DNA of 64,000 nucleotides from Rattus norvegicus (GCF_036323735.1 NC_086021.1:157264476-157328475), one strand, 5' to 3'; shown: positions 12,575 through 25,125, counted from the first letter of the stretch. Notes: generated by a model from the sequence alone, not told the origin. Numbers and translations are program-made.

Positions 12575-13413
12575 GTGTTCTAGGCAAATGGATGTATCTA
12601 GAAAATATCATCCTGTGTGAGGTAACCCAATCACAAAATAACACAATTTACGCACTCACTGATAAGTGGATATTAGCTCATAAGCTTGAACTAACCAAGA
12701 TACAATTCATAGAACACATGAAGCTTAAGGAGAAGGATGACCAAAGTGTGGATGCTTCAGTTCTTCTTAGAAGGTAGAACAAAAATATCCATAGGAGGAG
12801 ATATGGACACAAAGTATGGAGCAGAACATGAAAGAATGGCCATTCAAAAACTGCCCTACCTGGGAATTCATCCCATGTACAAACCGCCACCAAACCCAGA
12901 TAATATTGGTGATGCCAGGAAGAGCATGCTGACAAGAACCTGATATAGCAATCTCCTGAGAGGCTGTATCAGAATATGACAATTGCAGAGGTGAATGCTA
13001 GCAGAAGACCATTAAACTGAGAATGGGGTCTTCATTGGAGGAGATAGAGAAATAATTGAAGGAGCTGAAGGATCTTGTAGCCCCATAAGAACAACAAACA
13101 ACTAGAGCTTCCAGGGACTAAACCACTACCCAAAGAGTACCAAAGAGTACATGGACAGTTCCATGACTCCAGGTGCCTATGTAGCAGGTGATTGCCTTTT
13201 TGGGTACCAATGGGAGGAGAAGCACCTGGTCCATTAAAGGCTGCACCCTCCCCTCAGTGTAGGGGAATGCCTGGGTGGGGAGGCAGGAAGGGGTGGGTGG
13301 TTGAAGAGGGGGAATATCCTCATAAAAGTAGGGTGAGGGATGATGGCCTAGGAGGTTTACAGATGGGAAAACAGGAAAGGGTATAACATTTGAAATGTAA
13401 ATGAAAAATATCC
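12575..13413 (+). mobile_element. Old 5'-truncated L1 3' end
   Basis: Starts in the last codons of ORF2 (AAAATATCATCCTG at about 12,602, followed by the Ser-Gln-rich end and stop). It then runs through a diverged L1 3'UTR with the G-rich tract (about 13,255-13,345) and ends near 13,413 with the GATAACATTTGAAATGTAAA-type terminus. Open frames inside it are UTR shadows. Divergence from the young copies marks it as old. Confidence 0.88.
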
Positions 13414-14174
13414 AAACCCTCCCTCATATTGTCTTGAGCACACGGTACTGCTGGCAGACATTTTCCCTTTACTAAAAGTGTTAGACTGGCTTAAAATATA
13501 TCTGAACATCTGCAATAGGATTTCAAAACCTCAAGAGATATTAGAAATCATCCAGCTTCTTCAATTTTATGTATAGAAACTATGACCCTCGATGCTGACG
13601 ATAAGTTTTGCTTACTGAACCGTGTTAAATCAGAAGGGAGATTGCAAAATTGGTAAGCAAGGACATCAGTATTCAAAACCACCCACACTTTATAAATGTG
13701 AAATATTAAGAAATTACTGAGCACTCAACAATAGTTTGGGACATATCTAAACCTCACTAATCTGTTTGTTGAAATTAAGTTTCTTTATCTGGAAAAATGG
13801 AGATGATAAGAAGCTTTCCAGTCAGCCTGAAGATACAAGTATTATGTATTACTGTACTTTAAAAATAGATTTGGTGCTATTTTCACTTACTAGCAGAGGT
13901 TTTTGTAACCCTCGATCTTGCTCTTTCTTACAGATTATGATGTCTACGTGAGCTTTTCGTGCTCTTACAATTTCTTTACTTAACAAATACCTGCTTCTTG
14001 CCATTACCCTTCAATGGTGTCCTTATGAGGCCTACATACATGATTAAGCCATAGTGTGGGCCTCAACACTGAACTTGATATGCTATTAGCAACTCACAGC
14101 AAAGAATTCAGGAAATTCCAATCTATGGCTTTGGATTTGAGAGGTAGAGTTTATGAATATAGAAAAGTCTTTTA
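13414..14174. other. Non-repetitive DNA between two L1 fragments
   Basis: No coding or repeat feature recognised. The open frame at 13,766-13,951 (61 codons) is not supported by any motif. Confidence 0.5.
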
Positions 14175-14530
14175 GAGAAAGCATTAAAGGATTTTAAGGG
14201 GTTTGCAACCCCAGAAGAAAAATACCAACCAACCAAAGCTCTCAGGGACTAATCAAGCCCCCCAAAGAGTACACATGGACAGACCCATTGGTCCAGCTGC
14301 ATATGTATCAGAGGGTGATCCTGTTGGTGCACACATGGGAGAAGCCCTTGGTTCTGCCAAGTCTGTACTACCCAATGTAGGGGAATGTCAGTTTGGGGTG
14401 GCGGGAAGAGGTGGTTAGTTGGGGAGATAATACCCTCATAGAAGAAGTGGAAGAGGGTAAGTATTGGGATAGGAATTTATGTACAGGAAACTGGGAAAGG
14501 GGATAACATTCGAAATGTAAAGCAATATAG
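14175..14530 (+). mobile_element. L1 3'UTR fragment
   Basis: Begins in the middle of the 3'UTR (the GGGGTTTGCAACCCC block near 14,198) and ends with the typical GGGGATAACATTCGAAATGT terminus near 14,518. A strongly 5'-truncated old insertion with no ORF2 sequence. Confidence 0.85.
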
Positions 14531-14889
14531 AAGTAATTTGATGCTTCAAAACAAAAAAATTAGTAAAAAAGAAAAGACTTCTACAAAGCTCTGTAATAAT
14601 AATCAGAACAACACCAGATGCATTCCATTATGGCAGGTCCACTATTTCATACACTTTTATGGGAAGATAGTTGCATTGCTGTTGATAGAAAAACATCTGT
14701 TCTTACAAGTGACATTTGAAAATTCCAACATTGCATGTCAGGTTACTATATGAGCCATTATAAAAACAAAGTATTTCTGAATTTTTTAATTTGTATTCAG
14801 CTATCACACAATCCTATTTGAAAGCACTGGACATTGCCCTGGCCTTTCAAGGATTGGCTCATTAATAAATATTGCAAATGCATCAGGGA

Positions 14890-14891
<2 letters not shown>

Positions 14892-14933
<42 letters not shown>
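14892..14933. repeat. (TG)n microsatellite
   Basis: About 21 uninterrupted TG units. The Cys-Val and His-Thr open frames across it are artefacts of the repeat. Confidence 0.98.
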
Positions 14934-14935
<2 letters not shown>

Positions 14936-15025
14936 CTGTTTGTTTCCCTTGTTTTTCATGGTGTGGAATTGCTTATTTCCAAGTGTTTTCTTGGATCTCT
15001 GAGTCAAAGAAGAAATAAAGAAAGA

Positions 15026-15120
15026 AATAAAGACTTTCTAGAATTCAGTGAAAATGAAGGCACAACATACTCCTTTTAATGGGGCATAGTAATAGCAATA
15101 CTAAGAGCAAAGTTCATAAA
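15026..15120 (+). mobile_element. Short L1 ORF2 fragment
   Basis: About 95 bases matching the ORF2 linker between endonuclease and RT. On the plus strand it reads FLEFSENEGTTYS, then continues toward the Lys-Ala-Val-Leu-Arg block. No other part of the element is attached. Confidence 0.75.
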
Positions 15121-15159
15121 ATTATGTCCCTCCTTTATGAAATTATCCTCCTTAGACAG

Positions 15160-15986
15160 TAATTTTTTAAATTTTATTTCTCTTGGATAATGTAAGTATT
15201 ACCATTTTAAATGTTATTCCTCTTTCCCCGTTACCCTGCTTCTATGTGGTTGCTTCAATTCCTAGCACCCAATTTTCTGTGTGGCTTGGTTTGTGACTAG
15301 ATATTGTTTGAATTTTTATTTGTCTTTTAATATCTCATTTTCTCAATATATGGTGACTGAGAATTTGTCTGGTTATAGTAGTCTAGGAGGGATACGTTTT
15401 TCATTTTTAAGAGGATGCAAGATATCTGACAAGGATCTTTTATTTTTTAGAGTCTTTGTTGATAAAATAACTGTAACTCCTATAGGTCTTCTTTTTGATG
15501 CCACCTTACCACAATCCCTCACTGCTTTTAATATTCTTTCTTTGTTCTCCAGATGTTTTTCTGTTTTGCTTATTATGGGGCAGGAGGATTTTCTTTACTG
15601 GTCAAGTCTAATTGGTGGTCAATAAACTTTTTGTATGTTTACTGGCATCTTTTTCTTTACTTTGAGAAAATTTTCTTTTTTTTTTAAAATATTTTGTGTG
15701 CCCTGGGGCTGGAATGATTCACTTCTGCAAATTTCTTTCATTCTCACGTTAGGTCTTGTTGTGGTATTCTAGATTTTCTGCATGTTTTGAGTAAGGGAAA
15801 TTTAGATTTACCTTTTTTGACTAATGTATAATTTTTTCTATTGTATCTTCTATGCCTGAATTTCTCTTTTCCATTTCTCTTCCTATACTCATCATGCTTG
15901 TATCTCTTCTTGTTGTTTTTCACTTCCCTAGGACTTCCTTCTTTAGGATTCCTGCAGTTTTTGGTTTCCTTATCGCTTCTATTTCT
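15160..15986 (-). mobile_element. Old L1, left part (ORF1 region), split by a young L1
   Basis: From about 15,340 the sequence follows L1 ORF1 on the minus strand, through the RNA-binding domain into the coiled coil, but is much diverged. The stretch 15,160-15,240 resembles an L1 3'UTR terminus, which suggests internal loss of ORF2. The element continues at 22,629 after the young insertion. The two halves are joined by the target-site duplication TCGCTTCTATTTCT. Confidence 0.75.
15973..15986. repeat. Target-site duplication, left copy
   Basis: TCGCTTCTATTTCT, identical to 22,615-22,628. Immediately followed by the T run that is the poly(A) tail of the minus-strand L1. Confidence 0.93.
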
Positions 15987-15998
15987 TTTTTTTTTTTT

Positions 15999-16707
15999 AT
16001 TAACTTGAGTATTTCTTATATACATTTCGAGTGTTATTCCCTTTCCCGGTTTCCGGGCAAACATCCCCCTCCCCCCTCCCCTTCCTTATGGGTGTTCCCC
16101 TCCCAACCCTCCCCCCATTGCCGCCCTCCCCCCATAGACTAGTTCACTGTGGGTTCAGTCTTAGCAGGACCCAGGGCTTCCCCTTCCACTGGTGCTCTTA
16201 CTAGGATATTCATTGCTACCTATGGGGTCAGAGTCCAGGGTCAGTCCATGTATAGTCTTTAGGTAGTGGCTTAGTCCCTGGAAGCTCTGGTTGCTTGGCA
16301 TTGTTGTACTTTTGGGGTCTCGAGCCCCTTCAAGCTCTTCCAGTTCTTTCTCTGATTCCTTCAATAGGGGACCTATTCTCAGTTCAGTGGTTTGCTGCTG
16401 GCATTCGCCTCTATATTTGCTGTATTCTGGCTGTGTCTCTCAGGAGCGATCTACATCCGGCTCCTGTCGGTCTGCACTTCTTTGCTTCATCCATCTTGTC
16501 TAATTGGGTGGCTGTATATGTATGGGCCACATGTGGGGCAGGCTCTGAATGGGTGTTCCTTCAGTCTCTGTTTTAATCTTTGCCTCTCCCTTCCCTGCCA
16601 AGGGTATTCTTTTTCCTCATTTAAAGAAGGAGTGAAGCATTCACATTTTGATCATCCGTCCTGAGTTTCGTTTGTTCTAGGGATCTAGGGTAATTCAAGC
16701 ATTTGGG
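15999..16707 (-). other. L1 3'UTR with G-rich polypurine tract
   Basis: Extends from the ORF2 stop to the A-tail. On the minus strand, about 16,135-16,063 is a strongly G-rich tract with several runs of three to six G (seen on the plus strand as CCCCCTCCCCCCTCCCC and similar). Such tracts are a conserved feature of mammalian L1 3'UTRs and can form G-quadruplexes. The terminus reads as a CTCAAGTTAATAA-type end on the minus strand. Confidence 0.88.
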
Positions 16708-19700
16708 CTAAAGGCCACTTATCAATGAGTGCATACCATGTATGTCTTTCTGTGATTGGGTTAGCTCACTCAGGATGATATTTTCCAGTTCCAACCATTT
16801 GCCTACGAATTTCATAAACTCGTTGTTTTTGATAGCTGAGTAATATTCCATTGTGTAGATGTACCACATTTTCTGTATCCATTCCTCTGTTGAAGGGCAT
16901 CTGGGTTCTTTCCAGCTTCTGGCTATTATAAATAAGGCTGCGATGAACATAGTGGAGCACGTGTCTCTTTTATATGTTGAGGCATCTTTTGGGTATATGC
17001 CCAAGAGAGGTATAGCTGGATCATCAGGCAGTTCAATGTCCAATTTTCTGAGGAACCTCCAGACTGATTTCCAGAATGGTTTTACCAGTCTGCAATCCCA
17101 CCAACAATGGAGGAGTGTTCCTCTTTCTCCACATCCTCGCCAGCATCTGCTGTCACCTGAGTTTTTGATCTGAGCCAATCGCACTGGTGTGAGGTGAAAT
17201 CTCAGGGTTGTTTTGATTTGCATTTCCCTTATGACTAAAGATGTTGAACATTTCTTTAGGTGTTTCTCAGCCATTCGGCATTCCTCAGCTGTGAATTCTT
17301 TGTTTAGCTCTGAACCCCAATTTTTAATAGGGTTATTTGTTTCCCTGCGGTCTAACTTCTTGAGTTCTTTGTATATTTTGGAAATAAGGCCTCTATCTGT
17401 TGTAGGATTGGTAAAGATCTTTTCCCAATCTGTTGGTTGCCGTTTTGTCCTAACCACAGTGTCCTTTGCCTTACAGAAGCTTTGCAGTTTTATGAGATCC
17501 CATTTGTCGATTCTTGATCTTAGAGCATAAGCCATTGGTGTTTTGTTCAGGAAATTTTTTCCAGTGCCCATGTGTTCCAGATGCTTCCCTAGTTTTTCTT
17601 CTATTAGTTTGAGTGTGTCTGGTTTGATGTGGAGGTCCTTGATCCACTTGGACTTAAGCTTTGTACAGGGTGATAAGGATGGATCGATCTGCATTCTTCT
17701 ACATGTTGACCTCCAGTTGAACCAGCACCATTTGCTGAAAATACTATCTTTTTTCCATTGGATGGTTTTGGCTCCTTTGTCAAAAATCAAGTGACCATAG
17801 GTGTGTGGGTTCATTTCTGGGTCTTCAATTCTATTCCATTGGTCTATCTGTCTGTCTCTGTACCAATACCATGCAGTTTTTATCACTATTGCTCTGTAAT
17901 ACTGCTTGAGTTCAGGGATAGTGATTCCCCCTGAAGTCCTTTTATTGTTGAGGATAGCTTTAGCTATCCTGGGTTTTTTGTTATTCCAGATGAATTTGCA
18001 AATTGTTCTGTCTAACTCTTTGAAGAATTGGATTGGTATTTTGATGGGGATTGCATTGAATCTGTAGATGGCTTTTGGTAAAATGGCCATTTTTACCATA
18101 TTAATCCTGCCAATCCATGAGCATGGGAGATCTTTCCATCTTCTGAGGTCTTCTTCAATTTCTTTCCTCAGTGTCTTGAAGTTCTTATTGTACAGATCTT
18201 TTACTTGCTTGGTTAAAGTCACACCGAGGTACTTTATATTATTTGGGTCTATTATGAAGGGTGTCGTTTCCCTAATTTCTTTCTCGGCTTGTTTCTCTTT
18301 TGTATAGAGGAAGGCAACTGATTTATTTGAGTTAATTTTATACCCAGCCACTTTGCTGAAGTTGTTTATCAGCTTTAGTAGTTCTCTGGTGGAACTTTTG
18401 GGATCACTTAAATATACTATCATGTCATCTGCAAATAGTGATATTTTGACCTCTTCTTTTCCGATCTGTATCCCTTTGATCTCCTTTTGTTGTCTGATTG
18501 CTCTGGCTAGAACTTCAAGAACTATATTGAATAAGTAGGGAGAGAGTGGGCAGCCTTGTCTAGTCCCTGATTTTAGTGGGATTGCTTCAAGTTTCTCTCC
18601 ATTTAGTTTAATGTTAGCAACTGGTTTGCTGTATATGGCTTTTACTATGTTTAGGTATGGGCCTTGAATTCCTATTCTTTCCAGGACTTTTATCATGAAG
18701 GGGTGTTGAATTTTGTCAAATGCTTTCTCAGCATCTAATGAAATGATCATGTGGTTCTGTTCTTTCAGTTTGTTTATATAATGGATCACGTTGATGGTTT
18801 TCCGTATATTAAACCATCCCTGCATGCCTGGGATGAAGCCTACTTGATCATGGTGGATGATTGTTTTGATGTGCTCTTGAATTCGGTTTGCCAGAATTTT
18901 ATTGAGTATTTTTGCGTCGATATTCATAAGGGAAATTGGTCTGAAGTTCTCTTTCTTTGTTGTGTCTTTGTGTGGTTTAGGTATAAGAGTAATTGTGGCT
19001 TCATAGAAGGAATTCGGTAGGGCTCCATCTGTTTCAATTTTGTGGAATAGTTTGGATAATATTGGTATGAGGTCTTCTATGAAGGTTTGATAGAATTCTG
19101 CACTAAACCCGTCTGGACCTGGGCTCTTTTTGGTTGGGAGACCTTTAATGACTGCTTCTATTTCCTTAGGAGTTATGGGGTTGTTTAACTGGTTTATCTG
19201 TTCCTGATTTAACTTCGATACCTGGTATCTGTCTAGGAAATTGTCCATTTCCTGAAGATTTTCAAATTTTGTTGAATATAGGTTTTTATAGTAAGATCTG
19301 ATGATTTTTTGAATTTCCTCCGAATCTGTAGTTATGTCTCCCTTTTCATTTCTGATTTTGTTAATTTGGACACACTCTCTGTGTCCTCTCGTTAGTCTGG
19401 CTAAGGGTTTATCTATCTTGTTGATTTTCTCAAAGAACCAACTTTTGGTCCTGTTGATTCTTTCTATGGTCCTTTTTGTTTCTACTTGGTTGATTTCAGC
19501 TCTGAGTTTGATTATTTCCTGCCTTCTACTCCTCCTGGGTGTATTTGCTTCTTTTTGTTCTAGAGCTTTTAGGTGTGCTGTCAAGCTGCTGACATATGCT
19601 CTTTCCTGTTTCTTTCTGCAGGCACTCAGCGCTATGAGTTTTCCTCTTAGCACAGCTTTCATTGTGTCCCATAAGTTTGAGTATGTTGTATCTTCATTTT

Positions 19701-20568
19701 CATTAAATTCTAAAAAGTTTTTAATTTCTTTCTTTATTTCTTCCTTGACCAGGTTATCATTGAGTAGAGCATTGTTCAATTTCCACGTATATGTGGGCAT
19801 TCTGCCCTTATTGTTATTGAAGACCAGTTTTAGGCCGTGGTGGTCCGATAGCACGCATGGGATTATTTCTATCTTTCTGTACCTGTTGAGGCCCATTTTT
19901 TGACCAATTATATGGTCAATTTTGGAGAAAGTACCATGAGGAGCTGAGAAGAAGGTATATCCTTTTGCTTTAGGATAGAATGTTCTATAAATATCCGTTA
20001 AGTCCATTTGGCTCATGACTTCTCTTAGTCTGTTTACATCACTGTTTAATTTCTGTTTCCATGATCTGTCCATTGATGAGAGTGGGGTGTTGAAATCTCC
20101 CACTATTATTGTGTGAGGTGCAATGTGTGTTTTGAGCTTTAGTAAGGTTTCTTTTACATATGTAGGTGCCCTTGTATTTGGGGCATAGATATTTAGGATT
20201 GAGAGTTCATCTTGGTTGATTTTTCCTTTGATGAATATGAAGTGTCCTTCCTTATCTTTTTTGATGACTTTTAGTTGGAAATTGATTTTATTTGATATTA
20301 GAATGGCTACTCCAGCTTGCTTCTTCTGACCATTTGCTTGGAAAGTTGTTTTCCAGCCTTTCACTCTGAGGTAGTGTCTGTCTTTGTCTCTGAGGTGTGT
20401 TTCCTGTAGGCAGCAGAATGCAGGGTCCTCGTTGCGTATCCAGTTTGTTAATCTATATCTTTTTATTGGGGAGTTGAGGCCATTGATATTGAGAGATATT
20501 AAGGAATAGTGATTATTGCTTCCCGTTATATTCATATTTGATGTGAGGTTATGTTTGTGTGCTTTCAT
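16708..20568 (-). CDS. L1 ORF2 protein: endonuclease / reverse transcriptase, 1286 aa, apparently intact
   Basis: ORF2p nicks genomic DNA and copies L1 RNA at the nick (target-primed reverse transcription) in a cytoplasmic-to-nuclear RNP with ORF1p. The endonuclease domain occupies about residues 15-255: Asn27 in LNINGLN, Glu56 in QETHL, the VGDFNTPL motif with Asp and Asn, and the catalytic SDHHG motif. The reverse transcriptase spans about 480-790, with [18 protein letters not shown] and the catalytic FADD at 712-715. The Cys-rich C-terminal motif [18 protein letters not shown] lies near residue 1145-1165. Length fits rodent L1 ORF2 (about 1280 aa). I kept the upstream ATG at 20,568, 25 bp after the ORF1 stop; a second Met is 11 codons in. 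No stop or frameshift is visible. Activity cannot be judged from sequence alone, and translation depends on ORF1-ORF2 reinitiation. Confidence 0.93.
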   Translation of the reverse strand: MKAHKHNLTSNMNITGSNNHYSLISLNINGLNSPIKRYRLTNWIRNEDPAFCCLQETHLRDKDRHYLRVKGWKTTFQANGQKKQAGVAILISNKINFQLKVIKKDKEGHFIFIKGKINQDELSILNIYAPNTRAPTYVKETLLKLKTHIAPHTIIVGDFNTPLSSMDRSWKQKLNSDVNRLREVMSQMDLTDIYRTFYPKAKGYTFFSAPHGTFSKIDHIIGQKMGLNRYRKIEIIPCVLSDHHGLKLVFNNNKGRMPTYTWKLNNALLNDNLVKEEIKKEIKNFLEFNENEDTTYSNLWDTMKAVLRGKLIALSACRKKQERAYVSSLTAHLKALEQKEANTPRRSRRQEIIKLRAEINQVETKRTIERINRTKSWFFEKINKIDKPLARLTRGHRECVQINKIRNEKGDITTDSEEIQKIIRSYYKNLYSTKFENLQEMDNFLDRYQVSKLNQEQINQLNNPITPKEIEAVIKGLPTKKSPGPDGFSAEFYQTFIEDLIPILSKLFHKIETDGALPNSFYEATITLIPKPHKDTTKKENFRPISLMNIDAKILNKILANRIQEHIKTIIHHDQVGFIPGMQGWFNIRKTINVIHYINKLKEQNHMIISLDAEKAFDKIQHPFMIKVLERIGIQGPYLNIVKAIYSKPVANIKLNGEKLEAIPLKSGTRQGCPLSPYLFNIVLEVLARAIRQQKEIKGIQIGKEEVKISLFADDMIVYLSDPKSSTRELLKLINNFSKVAGYKINSNKSVAFLYTKEKQAEKEIRETTPFIIDPNNIKYLGVTLTKQVKDLYNKNFKTLRKEIEEDLRRWKDLPCSWIGRINMVKMAILPKAIYRFNAIPIKIPIQFFKELDRTICKFIWNNKKPRIAKAILNNKRTSGGITIPELKQYYRAIVIKTAWYWYRDRQIDQWNRIEDPEMNPHTYGHLIFDKGAKTIQWKKDSIFSKWCWFNWRSTCRRMQIDPSLSPCTKLKSKWIKDLHIKPDTLKLIEEKLGKHLEHMGTGKNFLNKTPMAYALRSRIDKWDLIKLQSFCKAKDTVVRTKRQPTDWEKIFTNPTTDRGLISKIYKELKKLDRRETNNPIKNWGSELNKEFTAEECRMAEKHLKKCSTSLVIREMQIKTTLRFHLTPVRLAQIKNSGDSRCWRGCGERGTLLHCWWDCRLVKPFWKSVWRFLRKLDIELPDDPAIPLLGIYPKDASTYKRDTCSTMFIAALFIIARSWKEPRCPSTEEWIQKMWYIYTMEYYSAIKNNEFMKFVGKWLELENIILSELTQSQKDIHGMHSLISGL

Positions 20569-20593
20569 TCTCTTTGTTTTGTTGCCAAGACGA

Positions 20594-21667
20594 TTAGTTT
20601 CTTGCTTCTTCTAGGGTATAGCTTGCCTCCTTATGTTGGGCTTTACCATTTATTATCCTTTGTAGTGCTGGATTTGTAGAAAGATATTGTGTAAATTTGG
20701 TTTTGTCATGGAATATCTTGGTTTCTCCATCAATGTTAATTGAGAGTTTTGCTGGATACAGTAATCTGGGCTGGCCTTTGTGTTCTCTTAGGGTCTGTAT
20801 AACATCAGTCCAGGATCTTCTGGCCTTCATAGTTTCTGGCGAGAAGTCTGGTGTGATTCTGATAGGTCTCCCTTTATATGTTACTTGACCTTTTTCCCTT
20901 ACTGCTTTTAATATTCTTTCTTTGTTTTGTGCGTTTGGTGTTTTGACAATTATGTGACGGGAGGTGTTTCTTTTCTGGTCCAATCTATTTGGAGTTCTGT
21001 AGGCTTCCTGTATGTCTATGGGTATCTCTTATTTTAGGTTAGGGAAGTTTTCTTCTATGATTTTGTTGAAGATATTTACTGGTCCTTTGAGCTGGGAGTC
21101 TTCACTCTCTTCTATACCTATTATCCTTAGGTTTGATCTTCTCATTGAGTCCTGGATTTCCTGTATGTTTTGGACCAGTAGCTTTTTCCGCTTTACATTA
21201 TCTTTGACAGTTGAGTCAATGATTTCTATGGAATCTTCTGCTCCTGAGAGTCTCTCTTCCATCTCTTGTATTCTGTTGGTGAAGCTTGTATCTACAGCTC
21301 CTTGTCTCTTCTTTTGGTTTTCTATATCCAGGGTTGTTTCCATGTGTTCTTTCTTGATTGCTTCTATTTCCATTTTTAATTCCTTCAACTGTTTGATTGT
21401 GTTTTCCTGGAATTCTTTCAGGGATTTTTGAGATTCCTCTCTGTAGGCTTTTACTTGTTTATTAATGTTTTCCTGTGCTTCCCTAAGTGTGTTCAGGTCT
21501 TTCCTGAAGTCCTCCAGCATCATGATCAAATATGATTTTGAAACTAGATCTTGCTTTTCTGGTGTGTTTGGATATTCCATGTTTGTTTTGGTGGGAGAAT
21601 TGGGCTCCGATGATGGCATGTAGTCTTGGTTTCTGTTGCTTGGGTTCCTGCGCTTGCCTCTCGCCAT
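20594..21667 (-). pseudogene. L1 ORF1 with one in-frame nonsense codon (357 codons)
   Basis: ORF1p forms trimers through an N-terminal coiled coil and binds L1 RNA through an RRM and C-terminal domain. The start MARGKRRNPSNRNQDY is at 21,667. The coiled coil spans about residues 50-150 (QENINKQVKAYREESQKSLK and following), the RRM-like region about 160-260 (SNLRIIGIEESEDSQLKGPV), and the C-terminal domain follows to the stop at 20,594. The frame is open except for TAA at 21,029-21,031, after Phe-Pro-Asn-Leu-Lys. The younger copy at 45.7-46.9 kb has AAA (Lys) at that codon, so a single A-to-T change explains the stop. The truncated product would lack the C-terminal part of the RNA-binding region and is expected to be non-functional. 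Confidence 0.92.
21029..21031 (-). other. Nonsense codon in L1 ORF1
   Basis: TAA on the minus strand (TTA on plus) where a related copy in this window carries AAA. It is the only lesion seen in ORF1 of this element. Confidence 0.9.
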
Positions 21668-22614
21668 CAGATTATCTCTAGTGTTACTTTGTTCTGCTAT
21701 TTCTGACAGTGGCTAGACTGTCCTATAAGCCTGTGTGTCAGGAGTGCTGTAGACCTGTTTTCCTCTCTTTCAGTCAGTTATGGGGACAGAGTGTTCTGCT
21801 TTCGGGCGTGTAGTTTTTCCTCTCTACAGGTCTTCAGCTGTTCCTGTGGGCCTGTGTCTTGAGTTCACCAGGCAGCTTTCTTGCAGCAGAAAATTTGGTC
21901 TTACCTGTGGTCCCGAGGCTCAGGTTTGCTCGTGGGGTGCTGTCCAGGGGCTCTCTGCAGCGGCAGCAACCAGGAAGACCTGTGCCGCCCCTTCCGGGAG
22001 CTTCAGTGCACCAGGGTTCCAGATGGTCTTTGGCTTTTTCCTCTGGCGTCAGAGATGTGTGTGCAGGGAGCAGTCTCTTCTGGTTTCCCAGGCCTGTCTG
22101 CCTCTCTGAAGGTTTAGCTCTCCCTCCCACGGGATTTGGGTGCAGAGAACTGTTTATCCGGTCTGTTTCCTTCAGGGTCCGGCGGTGTCTCCGGCAGGGG
22201 TCCTGCCGCTCCTGGGCCCTCCCCCACGGGAGCCCAGAGGCCTTATACAGTTTCCTCTTGGGCCAGGGATGTGGGCAGGGGTGAGCAGTGTTGGTGGTCT
22301 CTTCCGCTCTGCAGCCTCAGGAGTGCCCACCTGACCAGGCGGTTGGGGCTCTCTCTCACCGGGTCTGGGAGCAGAGAGCTGCTGCGGGCCGGGATCCGCG
22401 GGTGTGGGACTTCCGGTAAACACAGAACGTGCCCGGTTCTAGAGAAATTCTGCTTCCGTGTGTCCCAAGCTCACCAGGCAGCTTTCTTGCAGCAGAAAAT
22501 TTGGTCTTACCTGTGGTCCCGAGGCTCAAGTTCGCTCGTGGGGTGCTGCCCAGGGGCTCTCTGCAGCGGCAGCAACCAGGAAGACCTGTGCCGCCCCTTC
22601 CGGGAGCTTCAGTC
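21668..22614 (-). promoter_or_regulatory. L1 5'UTR with a duplicated GC-rich block
   Basis: GC-rich compared with its surroundings, and the place of the internal L1 promoter. A block of about 140 bases (around GGCAGCTTTCTTGCAGCAGA at 21,871) recurs at 22,477, 606 bases away, with only a few differences. The element ends exactly at the end of this block (GGGAGCTTCAGT), which is therefore one complete repeat unit plus a partial one. Tandem repeats of about 600 bp are known from rat L1 5'UTRs. Open frames here are by-products of high GC content. Confidence 0.82.
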
Positions 22615-22628
22615 TCGCTTCTATTTCT
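22615..22628. repeat. Target-site duplication, right copy
   Basis: TCGCTTCTATTTCT, identical to 15,973-15,986, directly after the 5' end of the L1. Confidence 0.93.
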
Positions 22629-23610
22629 ATTATGACATATGACTAGTTTTATTTATTGCTTCATTTTTATTGAATTTTCCAATATACATTTATTGGATTT
22701 GAGTCCTTCTTCTTTGAAGACCTTTACAAGTTTGATTGTATTTTCCTCTATTTCTTTAAGGGATTCATGCATCTACTCTTAAGAGGCCTACATCATCTTT
22801 GTTATATTGTATTTAACATCATTTTCTTGTGTTTCAGTTGTGTTGGGTTATTCAGGCTGCTGTAGTAGATTAGCTTTGCTATGAAGTTTTTATATTGCCA
22901 TAGCTCTTATTGATTGTGCTGTTCTCAAGGCCTTTATCCAATCAGATGGCCTTTTTTTCCTGAATGTTCCTGTTGTAGTAGGTATTGGCAAGAGAGTTAG
23001 CCTCAGTAGTCCATATGGGGTAGGCCCTGAATGGGTATCCTTACAATGTGATTCCTAAGTAGTATGTTTCTATAGTTTAGGTTCTATTGGTCTGATGAAG
23101 GCAGTCAGAGGGATGGTCAAAAACGAAAGTCATACTTGGAGGGCAGACTGCTCAGGCCATCATAGGGTGTGCCAGAGGTCTCACAGAGAATGGGAAGTAG
23201 GTGAGGGAAGGAAAGCTGTCATGAATGGTTCAGGCTCCCAGGTCTGATAAAGGTGGAGTGTTTATAGGAGGAACATGTGGATCTACTGGGGACAGCAGAA
23301 TGCTGAAGTCAGCTTGGAGTGTACCACAGAACTCACAGAGCAGGGGAGATTGGTGGCAGAAGGAAAGGTAATATGTATTATTAAGAATCACATGTTTGAT
23401 GAATATGGGGTGAGATATGGCTGGAGAATGAAAGTCGCACTGGGATAGCAGGGTGGTCAGGGGAAATTTGGCTTGGTCTAAAGTTTTCAGTGAGTAGAGA
23501 TTATGAGTGTGGCAAAGGAAGCTTTCCTGTATGTTTCAGCAAACACAGGTCTCATGAAATTTGCTGGAGAGAACTGAGTTCCAGAAAGTATAGCAGACTG
23601 CAGATGATGG
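22629..23610 (-). mobile_element. Old L1, right part: ORF1 N-terminal region and monomeric 5'UTR
   Basis: Continues the L1 interrupted at 15,986. About 22,680-22,870 matches the ORF1 coiled-coil and N-terminal region, then comes the 5'UTR. From about 23,080 the 5'UTR is made of degenerate tandem units of about 175-180 bp (starts near 23,090, 23,260 and 23,400), each with an AAAGTC(G/A)CACTGG- or AATGCTGAAGTC-type start and a CACAGAG(A/C)A block. The repeat type differs from that of the young L1. Confidence 0.7.
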
Positions 23611-23954
23611 ATTGTATATTAATTTCATAATGCCAGGGATGCCATAGAAATAGCAGGAATCAAGTCAGTAAATGTCATTTCTTGATCCTTGCCAGTAGAA
23701 GATCATTCTTCACAGCCCACATTAATTGGTAAAACTATTTCAGGAAGATCACTTGTTAGCATTTTAGCCTCTCCTAGATGGTCTTGACATTTTATCTTCC
23801 CTGGTAGTATAGATTATACTCAAGAGGTTATGTTGAGTATCACCTGAATTTCTTTTCCTTCATCATCTTACATTTCTCATGAGTACCAATTTGTTTGCAC
23901 AGTTGCTTTAAATCTTATCTCTTGATATAATATGGGCTCATGAATGGGTACTGA
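23611..23954. other. Non-L1 spacer
   Basis: Sequence without recognised repeat or coding similarity, between the 5' end of one old L1 and the broken 3' end of the next. Confidence 0.45.
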
Positions 23955-24382
23955 CTTTTGTCAATGCTTTTTCAGCCTCTAATGAGATGATCATGTGGAG
24001 GGTTTTTTGTTTGTTTTTTGAGTTTGTTTATATCGTGAACCACATTGACAGATTTCTATATATTGAACAATTCTTACATCAATGTGTTGAAGCCTACTTG
24101 ACCATGGTGAATGATCATTTTGATGTGTTCTTGGTTTTGGTTTGTGAGAATTTTGTTTAGTATTTTTGCATCAATATTCATGAGGGACATTGGTTAGAAG
24201 CCCTCTTTCTTCATAGGTACTTTGTGTGGTTTAGGCATGAGGGTAATCGTGGCTTCATAGAACAATTGTGTAAAGTTCCTTCTGTTTATTTTTCATGGAT
24301 TAGGTTGAAGAGTATTGGTGTTAGGTCTTCTTGAAGGTCTGATAGAACTCTGTACTGAATTCATCTGGTCATGGGCTTTTAT

Positions 24383-24398
24383 TGGTTGGGAGACTTTT
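24383..24398. repeat. Target-site duplication of nested L1, left copy
   Basis: TGGTTGGGAGACTTTT, repeated with one mismatch at 25,126-25,141. Confidence 0.88.

Positions 24399-25125
<727 letters not shown>

Larger units (their letters stand above)
15987..22614 (-). mobile_element. Young near-full-length L1 (6,628 bp) with perfect TSDs
   Basis: A complete L1 on the minus strand: 5'UTR 22,614-21,668, ORF1 21,667-20,594, a 25-bp spacer, ORF2 20,568-16,708, 3'UTR 16,707-about 16,000, and a short poly(A) (T run 15,987-15,998). It is flanked by perfect 14-bp direct repeats. ORF2 is uninterrupted and ORF1 has a single nonsense codon. It is clearly the best-preserved element in the window, inserted into ORF1 of an older L1 of the same orientation. 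Confidence 0.96.

Noticed and set aside
19334..19903. 189-codon plus-strand frame, repeated at 44,432-45,001
   Set aside because: Exact antisense of L1 ORF2; hydrophobic because it mirrors Lys/Asn/Glu-rich codons. It is present wherever ORF2 is well preserved and has no independent support.
21780..22646. Several overlapping plus and minus frames of 60-170 codons
   Set aside because: They are caused by the high GC content and repeat structure of the L1 5'UTR; no domain and no conservation pattern visible.
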